This document shows positions 39,539 to 51,262 of a stretch of 64,000 nucleotides of DNA, one piece after another. The number at the start of each line of letters is the position of its first letter. The stretch's first letter is position 1. Source of the stretch: Strigamia acuminata (lineage: Eukaryota; Arthropoda; Chilopoda; Geophilomorpha; Linotaeniidae). The stretch covers positions 38,847,211 to 38,911,210 of the forward strand of contig OX442314.1 of the NCBI GenBank assembly GCA_949358305.1. The letters run 5' to 3'. Below the pieces are notes generated by a model. It was not told where the DNA came from. It worked only from the letters and a program-made list of their open reading frames with translations, and did no database searches. The translations under genes were made by a program, and so were the position numbers.

Positions 39539-40169
39539 GCCCTCCCCTGACGTGAAATTCACTCTTAATCGCAGAAATAATAATATTCATTTTTATTGAA
39601 AAGAAAAAATGTAAATTTTTAAAAAAAATTGTTTGTTTATTTATTTTTCATAGCTCGACCACTCACGTCTGGCGCTTCCCTCCTTCCTTTCCTACGGCTC
39701 AAACACGAACAGCACAGCTCTTTCTTTACCCGTGGAAGTATAAACATTTTGACCGCAACAATTCTGCAATGAAGCTCATCATTAAAAAGGAATTCCGCGC
39801 CATTTAGGATTTAAACACCAAAGAATTTTACAATATTTTGTTTTTTTTAAACTTCTTAATTCTTGTGAACAAAAGAATAAAGACATTTAAAAAAACATGG
39901 CTTGTTTTTCTTACGTTATATACTTGCATATTGGATTACATTTATTCAAATAATTCAGTACTTTTGTAGTTTTATTATTTCTTATTTCTTTTAAATTGTT
40001 TAGTTTTTTTATTTGTATTTACGTACCACTTCAAGCGATTTCCGATTTCTATCACTACTTGGTAGTATATTCTAGTGTTGACATTTCTAACGTGTAAAGC
40101 CGACACTCAAAACAAGAATTTATTGATATTAATCTTTTTTTTTTATTTTTATTTCTACCAATTTAAACT
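39539..40169. other. Unit spacer and 3' flank of the ZNF292/RLF-like frame
   Basis: No gene recognised. Near 40141-40156 the minus strand has AATAAAAATAAA, a likely poly(A) signal just after the stop of the minus-strand frame at 40170. The same holds in the other units. Confidence 0.5.
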
Positions 40170-41684
40170 TTAATTACAAAGTTTATGTAGTTTTGCCTCC
40201 AAATTTTTCACATCCAATTTTGCCTCAAACTTATTCAGTTGACGCTTACCCTTGATCTTGTTTCTTTCACCACTTTGACACATCTTCCCCGCTATTGGAC
40301 TATGAAAAATCTTCATTTTCCGAGCTGATTTACTCTCCAGATGCTCCTCACAATATTTCTCCAGCTCCGACCACTCCAACTCCCAACTCAGCATTTTATT
40401 ACGCGGATTAATAAGAACTATGGTCAAATCCTCCAACAACTCTTCCGGCAAACTATCCAACTGCGCATCAACCTCCCGATCATTCCCACACGCTCCTCTC
40501 ACGATGCAATGACACGACCCCGCAAAATCTTTACACTCCCCGATCACTCTCAACCGATCTGCCGTAGGATCGACCGAAAACGCGCTCAGATAACATTCGC
40601 GGACCAACAGCGACTGCCCAGCTACAATTTGAGCCAAACTGAAGAAAATGTTGGCCAAATGAATCTCAAGTTCCCTCACATTCCGTCCATCCGCTCGCGC
40701 CCTCTCCAAATTATTCAAATCAATCGTCAGCCCCTTGACGCACAATTCGATGCACAATTGCGACACCTCGCTGCCATATCTTCCAAACAATGCGTGCAGC
40801 GAAACGTAACAGTGCGAACTCGTCGTGAAAATCCTCGATAACTTCGTCACTTCTTCGCGCAACAAACGCAAATTCACGTCGCGTTTCTGCTGGACATCTA
40901 CCCACAATTGCATCAAGCGATGCGTGGGTGAATAAGCTGTTTGCGACATCAAATCGTGAACGAGGAAAATCTGCAACACGCGAGAGGCAAAAGCTAATGC
41001 GGCCTCGGCGTCGCTTTGTTCGAGAAGCCGTTCTACAAAATTAATCGCCGTCGCGCTCGTGTAGGCAGCGAGCATTTCGTGCCTTAAAAGTTCGGACTGA
41101 CCCAACTGGAAGAGCAATGTGAAGTACATCTCCTTGAGTTTTGCGTTCTTTTTCAACCGGGGCATTTTCATGCAACTCGAGCACAATTTCAAAGCGAAAT
41201 CTTCACACTTTGTTTGCGACAAACGATGCAGTTGCGGCCATAAAAAGTCGCAATCGATGTTTGCGCAGTAGTGGTCGAGGTTGGAGTCGGTTTTGTCGCC
41301 TAAGATCATCGCAAAGGGCAAATAGTACCACGGATCGGTGATGGATAATTCGATGAGCGCGTAAATTAGACGCACGCTTTGCGGAGACGACGTGCAAGTT
41401 CTTAGACAGTCGTGCATCGCACGCGTCAGAGGGAGGCGCAATAGTGGACGGATGTCTTGCCAATCGATGTTTGGAAGTGATCTCTGCGTTTCGTGCAGTA
41501 AAATCAATATTTCTTCGTGGGTGTTTTCGTCTCCAGTGTAACTGAGAGCGTGCCATGAACATTTGTCCAAATTTGTCAAAAAAAAGTCAAAAATTGTCAA
41601 AAAAAAGTCAAAATTTGTCAAAAAAAAGTCAAAATTTGTCAAAAAAAAGTCAAAATTTGTCAAAAAAAAGTCAAAATTTGTCAA
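40170..41684 (-). CDS. ZNF292/RLF N-terminal-like frame, unit 1 (no ATG, probably 5'-truncated)
   Basis: 504 codons with no stop. The part from 41560 down to 40170 aligns with the 7187-8701 gene from its SSWHALSYTG segment to near the end. The C-terminal tail diverges after KGKRQL (NKFEAKLDVKNLEAKLHKLCN). Dozens of substitutions but no frame break separate the two. Upstream of 41560 the frame runs into the satellite, giving repeated FDFFLTN, and the only 'start' is TTG; the original first 20 residues are gone. It is either a truncated pseudogene or a coding exon reached by splicing (a CTCTCAG acceptor candidate lies at the SYTG junction). As in the parent, helical repeat region and no zinc fingers. 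Confidence 0.6.
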   Translation of the reverse strand: MTNFDFFLTNFDFFLTNFDFFLTNFDFFLTIFDFFLTNLDKCSWHALSYTGDENTHEEILILLHETQRSLPNIDWQDIRPLLRLPLTRAMHDCLRTCTSSPQSVRLIYALIELSITDPWYYLPFAMILGDKTDSNLDHYCANIDCDFLWPQLHRLSQTKCEDFALKLCSSCMKMPRLKKNAKLKEMYFTLLFQLGQSELLRHEMLAAYTSATAINFVERLLEQSDAEAALAFASRVLQIFLVHDLMSQTAYSPTHRLMQLWVDVQQKRDVNLRLLREEVTKLSRIFTTSSHCYVSLHALFGRYGSEVSQLCIELCVKGLTIDLNNLERARADGRNVRELEIHLANIFFSLAQIVAGQSLLVRECYLSAFSVDPTADRLRVIGECKDFAGSCHCIVRGACGNDREVDAQLDSLPEELLEDLTIVLINPRNKMLSWELEWSELEKYCEEHLESKSARKMKIFHSPIAGKMCQSGERNKIKGKRQLNKFEAKLDVKNLEAKLHKLCN

Positions 41685-42966
41685 AAAAATTTGGCAAATA
41701 TACTGTACTGCCTCGATTAAACGCCGGACGTAACTAAGCGCCGGGACTCGATTAAACGCCGGAGGCTCGGCGGCGTGTAGTGCACTAATAAATGCCGCCC
41801 CAAACCGACCCGCCCGGCAATGGGTCGGATCGAAAAAAAGTAATAAACGCCCCGGCGTTTATTCGAGGCAGGACAGTATTGTCAAAAATTGTGAGTAATT
41901 TGTCAAAATTTGAGAAAAATTTCAGAAAAAGTTGAGAAAAAGTTGAGAAAAATTTGAGAAAAAGTTGAGAAAAATTTGAGAAAAAGTTGATAAAAATTTG
42001 AGAAAAATTTGAGAAAAAGTTGATAAAAATTTGAGAAAAATTTGAGAAAAATTTGTCCAAATTTGAGAAAAATTTGAGAAAAATTTTGTCAAAATTTTGT
42101 CAAAATTTGAGAAAAATTTTGTTAAAATTTGTCAAAATTTGAGAAAAAGTTGAGAAAAAGTTGAGAAAAGGTTGAGAAAAAGTTGAGAAAAAGTTAAGAA
42201 AAAGTTGAGAAAAAGTTGAGAAAAAGTTGAGAAAAATTTGAGAAACAGTTGAGAAAAAGTTGAGAAAAAGTTGAGAAAAAGTTGAGAAGAATTTGAGAAG
42301 AATTTGAGAAAAATTTGAGAAAAAGTTTGACATATTTTGACAAAATTTGAAAAAATTTGAAAAAATTTTGACAAATTTTTCTCAAATTTTGACAAATTTT
42401 TCTCAAATTTGACAAATTTTTCTCAAATTTGACAAATTTTTCTCAAATTTTTCTCAAATTTTGACAAATTTTGATAAATTTTGACATATTTTGAGAAAAT
42501 TTTCTCAAATTTTGAGAAATGTTTCTCAAATTTTAACAAATTTTGACAAATTTTGACATATTTTGACATATTTTGACAAATTTTGAGAAATTTATCTCAA
42601 ATTTGAGAAAAATTTGTCAAAATTTGTCAAAATTTGAGAAAAATTTGAGAAACAGTTGAGAAAAAGTTGAGAAAAAGTTGAGAAAAAGTTGAGAAGAATT
42701 TGAGAAGAATTTGAGAAGAATTTGAGAAAAATTTGAGAAAAATTTTGACATATTTTGACAAATTTTGAGAAATTTTTCTCAAATTTTGACAAATTTTGAC
42801 ATATTTTTTCTCAAATTTGACAAATTTTGACAAATTTTGACATATTTTGAGAAATTTTTCTCAAATTTGACAAATTTTTCTCAAATTTTGACATATTTTG
42901 ACATATTTTGACTAATTTTGAGAAATTTTTCTCAAATTTGTCAAAATTTGAGAAAAAGTTGAGAAT
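41563..42966. repeat. Satellite, unit 1
   Basis: A 21-bp repeat (gtcaaaaaaaagtcaaaattt, 41571-41695), then the MITE, then arrays of TTGAGAAAAAG/TTTGAGAAAAA to about 42330. The orientation then switches to TTTTTCTCAAAT/TTTTGACAAAT, so the halves are partly self-complementary. Many short apparent ORFs (FSQLFLKFFS and similar) are translations of this repeat. Confidence 0.85.
41703..41876. mobile_element. Pogo/Tigger-like MITE, unit 1
   Basis: 174 bp with terminal inverted repeats (CTGTACTGCCTCGATTAAACG and its near-inverse ending GGCGTTTATTCGAGGCAGG.ACAG), flanked by TA on both sides. GC-rich, non-coding, internally repeats 'ctcgattaaacgccgg'. The TIR type and TA target fit Tc1/mariner-pogo non-autonomous elements. 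Confidence 0.8.
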
Positions 42967-44317
42967 TTGTAGTTAAATAAATACAAAATTTTATTCCTAC
43001 TTCAATTTTCCATTTGGCAAATTTTATTACCGTCAAACAAACAATTCTGTTGATAGTATAGTAGGAATTCTAGTACGAACAAGGCTGCCGATCGCGCTCA
43101 ACAATCACAAAATGCATAATGGCTGCCTCGCTCCTCGGTCCTCACTCGACCAGCTCTCAACAACAAATGGCACAATCCTGTCTGTGCACAACATCTTTAT
43201 ATAGACTACACTATATATACCCACTACTGGGATATATACAGACCTATACCTATATATTAATAAATATAATGTTTTGTACTGAAGTGCAAATAAGTAGGCT
43301 TAAATTTAGCATTGAATTCAATGTTAATCGCGGAACAAGTAGCACAAATGACGTTTTTCATTCAGCTCCATCATCACAGATCATCACCTCAGCTTCAGCT
43401 GTATTGCTGTATTTGCTCGCCAGAGTGCGTCGTTATGTATTTACACATCCAGTCTCCATAGAGAAACTAAAACCAATGCTGTTGCTGGCAATGTTGGATG
43501 CGTTGGTTAGGCACGTTGCGAACCAATTCGCCACCAATTCTGCACTCTAATTCCTTCATTTTCTTCTTTTATTTTAGGCAATGTGACGAGTGCTCGTGTA
43601 CTTCTACCGGTATTTCATTATCATTTCGTGTATTTCATTCTGATCGATGATCGTGTGAGTGTGTGTGTGTGTGTGTGTGTGTTGTGGCCCTCCCCTGACG
43701 TGAAATTCACTCTTAATCGCAGAAATAATAATATTCATTTTTATTGAAAAGAAAAAATGTAAATTTTTAAAAAAAATTGTTTGTTTATTTATTTTTCATA
43801 GCTCGACCACTCACGTCTGGCGCTTCCCTCCTTCCTTTCCTACGGCTCAAACACGAACAGCACAGCTCTTTCTTTACCCGTGGAAGTATAAACATTTTGA
43901 CCGCAACAATTCTGCAATGAAGCTCATCATTAAAAAGGAATTCCGCGCCATTTAGGATTTAAACACCAAAGAATTTTACAATATTTTGTTTTTTTTAAAC
44001 TTCTTAATTCTTGTGAACAAAAGAATAAAGACATTTAAAAAAACATGGCTTGTTTTTCTTACGTTATATACTTGCATATTGGATTACATTTATTCAAATA
44101 ATTCAGTACTTTTGTAGTTTTATTATTTCTTATTTCTTTTAAATTGTTTAGTTTTTTTATTTGTATTTACGTACCACTTCAAGCGATTTCCGATTTCTAT
44201 CACTACTTGGTAGTATATTCTAGTGTTGACATTTCTAACGTGTAAAGCCGACACTCAAAACAAGAATTTATTGATATTAATCTTTTTTTTTTATTTTTAT
44301 TTCTACCAATTTAAACT
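42967..44317. repeat. Unit 2 promoter-like block, microsatellite and spacer
   Basis: Identical to 38819-40169: contains a 143-codon plus-strand frame (43119-43550) antisense to the promoter-like block, the GT repeat at 43653, and the poly(A) region at about 44289-44304 for the minus-strand frame. Confidence 0.7.
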
Positions 44318-45832
44318 TTAATTACAAAGTTTATGTAGTTTTGCCTCCAAATTTTTCACATCCAATTTTGCCTCAAACTTATTCAGTTGACGCTTACCCT
44401 TGATCTTGTTTCTTTCACCACTTTGACACATCTTCCCCGCTATTGGACTATGAAAAATCTTCATTTTCCGAGCTGATTTACTCTCCAGATGCTCCTCACA
44501 ATATTTCTCCAGCTCCGACCACTCCAACTCCCAACTCAGCATTTTATTACGCGGATTAATAAGAACTATGGTCAAATCCTCCAACAACTCTTCCGGCAAA
44601 CTATCCAACTGCGCATCAACCTCCCGATCATTCCCACACGCTCCTCTCACGATGCAATGACACGACCCCGCAAAATCTTTACACTCCCCGATCACTCTCA
44701 ACCGATCTGCCGTAGGATCGACCGAAAACGCGCTCAGATAACATTCGCGGACCAACAGCGACTGCCCAGCTACAATTTGAGCCAAACTGAAGAAAATGTT
44801 GGCCAAATGAATCTCAAGTTCCCTCACATTCCGTCCATCCGCTCGCGCCCTCTCCAAATTATTCAAATCAATCGTCAGCCCCTTGACGCACAATTCGATG
44901 CACAATTGCGACACCTCGCTGCCATATCTTCCAAACAATGCGTGCAGCGAAACGTAACAGTGCGAACTCGTCGTGAAAATCCTCGATAACTTCGTCACTT
45001 CTTCGCGCAACAAACGCAAATTCACGTCGCGTTTCTGCTGGACATCTACCCACAATTGCATCAAGCGATGCGTGGGTGAATAAGCTGTTTGCGACATCAA
45101 ATCGTGAACGAGGAAAATCTGCAACACGCGAGAGGCAAAAGCTAATGCGGCCTCGGCGTCGCTTTGTTCGAGAAGCCGTTCTACAAAATTAATCGCCGTC
45201 GCGCTCGTGTAGGCAGCGAGCATTTCGTGCCTTAAAAGTTCGGACTGACCCAACTGGAAGAGCAATGTGAAGTACATCTCCTTGAGTTTTGCGTTCTTTT
45301 TCAACCGGGGCATTTTCATGCAACTCGAGCACAATTTCAAAGCGAAATCTTCACACTTTGTTTGCGACAAACGATGCAGTTGCGGCCATAAAAAGTCGCA
45401 ATCGATGTTTGCGCAGTAGTGGTCGAGGTTGGAGTCGGTTTTGTCGCCTAAGATCATCGCAAAGGGCAAATAGTACCACGGATCGGTGATGGATAATTCG
45501 ATGAGCGCGTAAATTAGACGCACGCTTTGCGGAGACGACGTGCAAGTTCTTAGACAGTCGTGCATCGCACGCGTCAGAGGGAGGCGCAATAGTGGACGGA
45601 TGTCTTGCCAATCGATGTTTGGAAGTGATCTCTGCGTTTCGTGCAGTAAAATCAATATTTCTTCGTGGGTGTTTTCGTCTCCAGTGTAACTGAGAGCGTG
45701 CCATGAACATTTGTCCAAATTTGTCAAAAAAAAGTCAAAAATTGTCAAAAAAAAGTCAAAATTTGTCAAAAAAAAGTCAAAATTTGTCAAAAAAAAGTCA
45801 AAATTTGTCAAAAAAAAGTCAAAATTTGTCAA
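44318..45832 (-). CDS. ZNF292/RLF N-terminal-like frame, unit 2 (no ATG)
   Basis: 504 codons, protein identical to the unit 1 copy. Same loss of the N-terminal ATG at the satellite junction (45708). The promoter-like block of unit 3 (about 47350, minus) lies 1.5 kb upstream across the satellite. Confidence 0.6.
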   Translation of the reverse strand: MTNFDFFLTNFDFFLTNFDFFLTNFDFFLTIFDFFLTNLDKCSWHALSYTGDENTHEEILILLHETQRSLPNIDWQDIRPLLRLPLTRAMHDCLRTCTSSPQSVRLIYALIELSITDPWYYLPFAMILGDKTDSNLDHYCANIDCDFLWPQLHRLSQTKCEDFALKLCSSCMKMPRLKKNAKLKEMYFTLLFQLGQSELLRHEMLAAYTSATAINFVERLLEQSDAEAALAFASRVLQIFLVHDLMSQTAYSPTHRLMQLWVDVQQKRDVNLRLLREEVTKLSRIFTTSSHCYVSLHALFGRYGSEVSQLCIELCVKGLTIDLNNLERARADGRNVRELEIHLANIFFSLAQIVAGQSLLVRECYLSAFSVDPTADRLRVIGECKDFAGSCHCIVRGACGNDREVDAQLDSLPEELLEDLTIVLINPRNKMLSWELEWSELEKYCEEHLESKSARKMKIFHSPIAGKMCQSGERNKIKGKRQLNKFEAKLDVKNLEAKLHKLCN

Positions 45833-47114
45833 AAAAATTTGGCAAATATACTGTACTGCCTCGATTAAACGCCGGACGTAACTAAGCGCCGGGACTCGAT
45901 TAAACGCCGGAGGCTCGGCGGCGTGTAGTGCACTAATAAATGCCGCCCCAAACCGACCCGCCCGGCAATGGGTCGGATCGAAAAAAAGTAATAAACGCCC
46001 CGGCGTTTATTCGAGGCAGGACAGTATTGTCAAAAATTGTGAGTAATTTGTCAAAATTTGAGAAAAATTTCAGAAAAAGTTGAGAAAAAGTTGAGAAAAA
46101 TTTGAGAAAAAGTTGAGAAAAATTTGAGAAAAAGTTGATAAAAATTTGAGAAAAATTTGAGAAAAAGTTGATAAAAATTTGAGAAAAATTTGAGAAAAAT
46201 TTGTCCAAATTTGAGAAAAATTTGAGAAAAATTTTGTCAAAATTTTGTCAAAATTTGAGAAAAATTTTGTTAAAATTTGTCAAAATTTGAGAAAAAGTTG
46301 AGAAAAAGTTGAGAAAAGGTTGAGAAAAAGTTGAGAAAAAGTTAAGAAAAAGTTGAGAAAAAGTTGAGAAAAAGTTGAGAAAAATTTGAGAAACAGTTGA
46401 GAAAAAGTTGAGAAAAAGTTGAGAAAAAGTTGAGAAGAATTTGAGAAGAATTTGAGAAAAATTTGAGAAAAAGTTTGACATATTTTGACAAAATTTGAAA
46501 AAATTTGAAAAAATTTTGACAAATTTTTCTCAAATTTTGACAAATTTTTCTCAAATTTGACAAATTTTTCTCAAATTTGACAAATTTTTCTCAAATTTTT
46601 CTCAAATTTTGACAAATTTTGATAAATTTTGACATATTTTGAGAAAATTTTCTCAAATTTTGAGAAATGTTTCTCAAATTTTAACAAATTTTGACAAATT
46701 TTGACATATTTTGACATATTTTGACAAATTTTGAGAAATTTATCTCAAATTTGAGAAAAATTTGTCAAAATTTGTCAAAATTTGAGAAAAATTTGAGAAA
46801 CAGTTGAGAAAAAGTTGAGAAAAAGTTGAGAAAAAGTTGAGAAGAATTTGAGAAGAATTTGAGAAGAATTTGAGAAAAATTTGAGAAAAATTTTGACATA
46901 TTTTGACAAATTTTGAGAAATTTTTCTCAAATTTTGACAAATTTTGACATATTTTTTCTCAAATTTGACAAATTTTGACAAATTTTGACATATTTTGAGA
47001 AATTTTTCTCAAATTTGACAAATTTTTCTCAAATTTTGACATATTTTGACATATTTTGACTAATTTTGAGAAATTTTTCTCAAATTTGTCAAAATTTGAG
47101 AAAAAGTTGAGAAT
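45711..47114. repeat. Satellite, unit 2
   Basis: Same composition and orientation switch as in unit 1, offset by 4,148 bp. Confidence 0.85.
45851..46024. mobile_element. Pogo/Tigger-like MITE, unit 2
   Basis: Copy of 41703-41876 at the same position in the unit, so it was amplified with the unit and is not an independent insertion. Confidence 0.8.
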
Positions 47115-48465
47115 TTGTAGTTAAATAAATACAAAATTTTATTCCTACTTCAATTTTCCATTTGGCAAATTTTATTACCGTCAAACAAACAATTCTGTTG
47201 ATAGTATAGTAGGAATTCTAGTACGAACAAGGCTGCCGATCGCGCTCAACAATCACAAAATGCATAATGGCTGCCTCGCTCCTCGGTCCTCACTCGACCA
47301 GCTCTCAACAACAAATGGCACAATCCTGTCTGTGCACAACATCTTTATATAGACTACACTATATATACCCACTACTGGGATATATACAGACCTATACCTA
47401 TATATTAATAAATATAATGTTTTGTACTGAAGTGCAAATAAGTAGGCTTAAATTTAGCATTGAATTCAATGTTAATCGCGGAACAAGTAGCACAAATGAC
47501 GTTTTTCATTCAGCTCCATCATCACAGATCATCACCTCAGCTTCAGCTGTATTGCTGTATTTGCTCGCCAGAGTGCGTCGTTATGTATTTACACATCCAG
47601 TCTCCATAGAGAAACTAAAACCAATGCTGTTGCTGGCAATGTTGGATGCGTTGGTTAGGCACGTTGCGAACCAATTCGCCACCAATTCTGCACTCTAATT
47701 CCTTCATTTTCTTCTTTTATTTTAGGCAATGTGACGAGTGCTCGTGTACTTCTACCGGTATTTCATTATCATTTCGTGTATTTCATTCTGATCGATGATC
47801 GTGTGAGTGTGTGTGTGTGTGTGTGTGTGTTGTGGCCCTCCCCTGACGTGAAATTCACTCTTAATCGCAGAAATAATAATATTCATTTTTATTGAAAAGA
47901 AAAAATGTAAATTTTTAAAAAAAATTGTTTGTTTATTTATTTTTCATAGCTCGACCACTCACGTCTGGCGCTTCCCTCCTTCCTTTCCTACGGCTCAAAC
48001 ACGAACAGCACAGCTCTTTCTTTACCCGTGGAAGTATAAACATTTTGACCGCAACAATTCTGCAATGAAGCTCATCATTAAAAAGGAATTCCGCGCCATT
48101 TAGGATTTAAACACCAAAGAATTTTACAATATTTTGTTTTTTTTAAACTTCTTAATTCTTGTGAACAAAAGAATAAAGACATTTAAAAAAACATGGCTTG
48201 TTTTTCTTACGTTATATACTTGCATATTGGATTACATTTATTCAAATAATTCAGTACTTTTGTAGTTTTATTATTTCTTATTTCTTTTAAATTGTTTAGT
48301 TTTTTTATTTGTATTTACGTACCACTTCAAGCGATTTCCGATTTCTATCACTACTTGGTAGTATATTCTAGTGTTGACATTTCTAACGTGTAAAGCCGAC
48401 ACTCAAAACAAGAATTTATTGATATTAATCTTTTTTTTTTATTTTTATTTCTACCAATTTAAACT

Positions 48466-49980
48466 TTAATTACAAAGTTTATGTAGTTTTGCCTCCAAAT
48501 TTTTCACATCCAATTTTGCCTCAAACTTATTCAGTTGACGCTTACCCTTGATCTTGTTTCTTTCACCACTTTGACACATCTTCCCCGCTATTGGACTATG
48601 AAAAATCTTCATTTTCCGAGCTGATTTACTCTCCAGATGCTCCTCACAATATTTCTCCAGCTCCGACCACTCCAACTCCCAACTCAGCATTTTATTACGC
48701 GGATTAATAAGAACTATGGTCAAATCCTCCAACAACTCTTCCGGCAAACTATCCAACTGCGCATCAACCTCCCGATCATTCCCACACGCTCCTCTCACGA
48801 TGCAATGACACGACCCCGCAAAATCTTTACACTCCCCGATCACTCTCAACCGATCTGCCGTAGGATCGACCGAAAACGCGCTCAGATAACATTCGCGGAC
48901 CAACAGCGACTGCCCAGCTACAATTTGAGCCAAACTGAAGAAAATGTTGGCCAAATGAATCTCAAGTTCCCTCACATTCCGTCCATCCGCTCGCGCCCTC
49001 TCCAAATTATTCAAATCAATCGTCAGCCCCTTGACGCACAATTCGATGCACAATTGCGACACCTCGCTGCCATATCTTCCAAACAATGCGTGCAGCGAAA
49101 CGTAACAGTGCGAACTCGTCGTGAAAATCCTCGATAACTTCGTCACTTCTTCGCGCAACAAACGCAAATTCACGTCGCGTTTCTGCTGGACATCTACCCA
49201 CAATTGCATCAAGCGATGCGTGGGTGAATAAGCTGTTTGCGACATCAAATCGTGAACGAGGAAAATCTGCAACACGCGAGAGGCAAAAGCTAATGCGGCC
49301 TCGGCGTCGCTTTGTTCGAGAAGCCGTTCTACAAAATTAATCGCCGTCGCGCTCGTGTAGGCAGCGAGCATTTCGTGCCTTAAAAGTTCGGACTGACCCA
49401 ACTGGAAGAGCAATGTGAAGTACATCTCCTTGAGTTTTGCGTTCTTTTTCAACCGGGGCATTTTCATGCAACTCGAGCACAATTTCAAAGCGAAATCTTC
49501 ACACTTTGTTTGCGACAAACGATGCAGTTGCGGCCATAAAAAGTCGCAATCGATGTTTGCGCAGTAGTGGTCGAGGTTGGAGTCGGTTTTGTCGCCTAAG
49601 ATCATCGCAAAGGGCAAATAGTACCACGGATCGGTGATGGATAATTCGATGAGCGCGTAAATTAGACGCACGCTTTGCGGAGACGACGTGCAAGTTCTTA
49701 GACAGTCGTGCATCGCACGCGTCAGAGGGAGGCGCAATAGTGGACGGATGTCTTGCCAATCGATGTTTGGAAGTGATCTCTGCGTTTCGTGCAGTAAAAT
49801 CAATATTTCTTCGTGGGTGTTTTCGTCTCCAGTGTAACTGAGAGCGTGCCATGAACATTTGTCCAAATTTGTCAAAAAAAAGTCAAAAATTGTCAAAAAA
49901 AAGTCAAAATTTGTCAAAAAAAAGTCAAAATTTGTCAAAAAAAAGTCAAAATTTGTCAAAAAAAAGTCAAAATTTGTCAA
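48466..49980 (-). CDS. ZNF292/RLF N-terminal-like frame, unit 3 (no ATG)
   Basis: 504 codons, protein identical to units 1 and 2, same 5' junction with the satellite at 49856. Confidence 0.6.
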   Translation of the reverse strand: MTNFDFFLTNFDFFLTNFDFFLTNFDFFLTIFDFFLTNLDKCSWHALSYTGDENTHEEILILLHETQRSLPNIDWQDIRPLLRLPLTRAMHDCLRTCTSSPQSVRLIYALIELSITDPWYYLPFAMILGDKTDSNLDHYCANIDCDFLWPQLHRLSQTKCEDFALKLCSSCMKMPRLKKNAKLKEMYFTLLFQLGQSELLRHEMLAAYTSATAINFVERLLEQSDAEAALAFASRVLQIFLVHDLMSQTAYSPTHRLMQLWVDVQQKRDVNLRLLREEVTKLSRIFTTSSHCYVSLHALFGRYGSEVSQLCIELCVKGLTIDLNNLERARADGRNVRELEIHLANIFFSLAQIVAGQSLLVRECYLSAFSVDPTADRLRVIGECKDFAGSCHCIVRGACGNDREVDAQLDSLPEELLEDLTIVLINPRNKMLSWELEWSELEKYCEEHLESKSARKMKIFHSPIAGKMCQSGERNKIKGKRQLNKFEAKLDVKNLEAKLHKLCN

Positions 49981-51262
49981 AAAAATTTGGCAAATATACT
50001 GTACTGCCTCGATTAAACGCCGGACGTAACTAAGCGCCGGGACTCGATTAAACGCCGGAGGCTCGGCGGCGTGTAGTGCACTAATAAATGCCGCCCCAAA
50101 CCGACCCGCCCGGCAATGGGTCGGATCGAAAAAAAGTAATAAACGCCCCGGCGTTTATTCGAGGCAGGACAGTATTGTCAAAAATTGTGAGTAATTTGTC
50201 AAAATTTGAGAAAAATTTCAGAAAAAGTTGAGAAAAAGTTGAGAAAAATTTGAGAAAAAGTTGAGAAAAATTTGAGAAAAAGTTGATAAAAATTTGAGAA
50301 AAATTTGAGAAAAAGTTGATAAAAATTTGAGAAAAATTTGAGAAAAATTTGTCCAAATTTGAGAAAAATTTGAGAAAAATTTTGTCAAAATTTTGTCAAA
50401 ATTTGAGAAAAATTTTGTTAAAATTTGTCAAAATTTGAGAAAAAGTTGAGAAAAAGTTGAGAAAAGGTTGAGAAAAAGTTGAGAAAAAGTTAAGAAAAAG
50501 TTGAGAAAAAGTTGAGAAAAAGTTGAGAAAAATTTGAGAAACAGTTGAGAAAAAGTTGAGAAAAAGTTGAGAAAAAGTTGAGAAGAATTTGAGAAGAATT
50601 TGAGAAAAATTTGAGAAAAAGTTTGACATATTTTGACAAAATTTGAAAAAATTTGAAAAAATTTTGACAAATTTTTCTCAAATTTTGACAAATTTTTCTC
50701 AAATTTGACAAATTTTTCTCAAATTTGACAAATTTTTCTCAAATTTTTCTCAAATTTTGACAAATTTTGATAAATTTTGACATATTTTGAGAAAATTTTC
50801 TCAAATTTTGAGAAATGTTTCTCAAATTTTAACAAATTTTGACAAATTTTGACATATTTTGACATATTTTGACAAATTTTGAGAAATTTATCTCAAATTT
50901 GAGAAAAATTTGTCAAAATTTGTCAAAATTTGAGAAAAATTTGAGAAACAGTTGAGAAAAAGTTGAGAAAAAGTTGAGAAAAAGTTGAGAAGAATTTGAG
51001 AAGAATTTGAGAAGAATTTGAGAAAAATTTGAGAAAAATTTTGACATATTTTGACAAATTTTGAGAAATTTTTCTCAAATTTTGACAAATTTTGACATAT
51101 TTTTTCTCAAATTTGACAAATTTTGACAAATTTTGACATATTTTGAGAAATTTTTCTCAAATTTGACAAATTTTTCTCAAATTTTGACATATTTTGACAT
51201 ATTTTGACTAATTTTGAGAAATTTTTCTCAAATTTGTCAAAATTTGAGAAAAAGTTGAGAAT
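49859..51262. repeat. Satellite, unit 3
   Basis: Same structure as 41563-42966. Confidence 0.85.
49999..50172. mobile_element. Pogo/Tigger-like MITE, unit 3
   Basis: Copy of 41703-41876, TA-flanked. Confidence 0.8.

Noticed and set aside
41571-41695. Regular 21-bp repeats that might suggest a CRISPR-like array
   Set aside because: There are no unique spacers; the whole sequence is repetitive and lies in a eukaryotic satellite.
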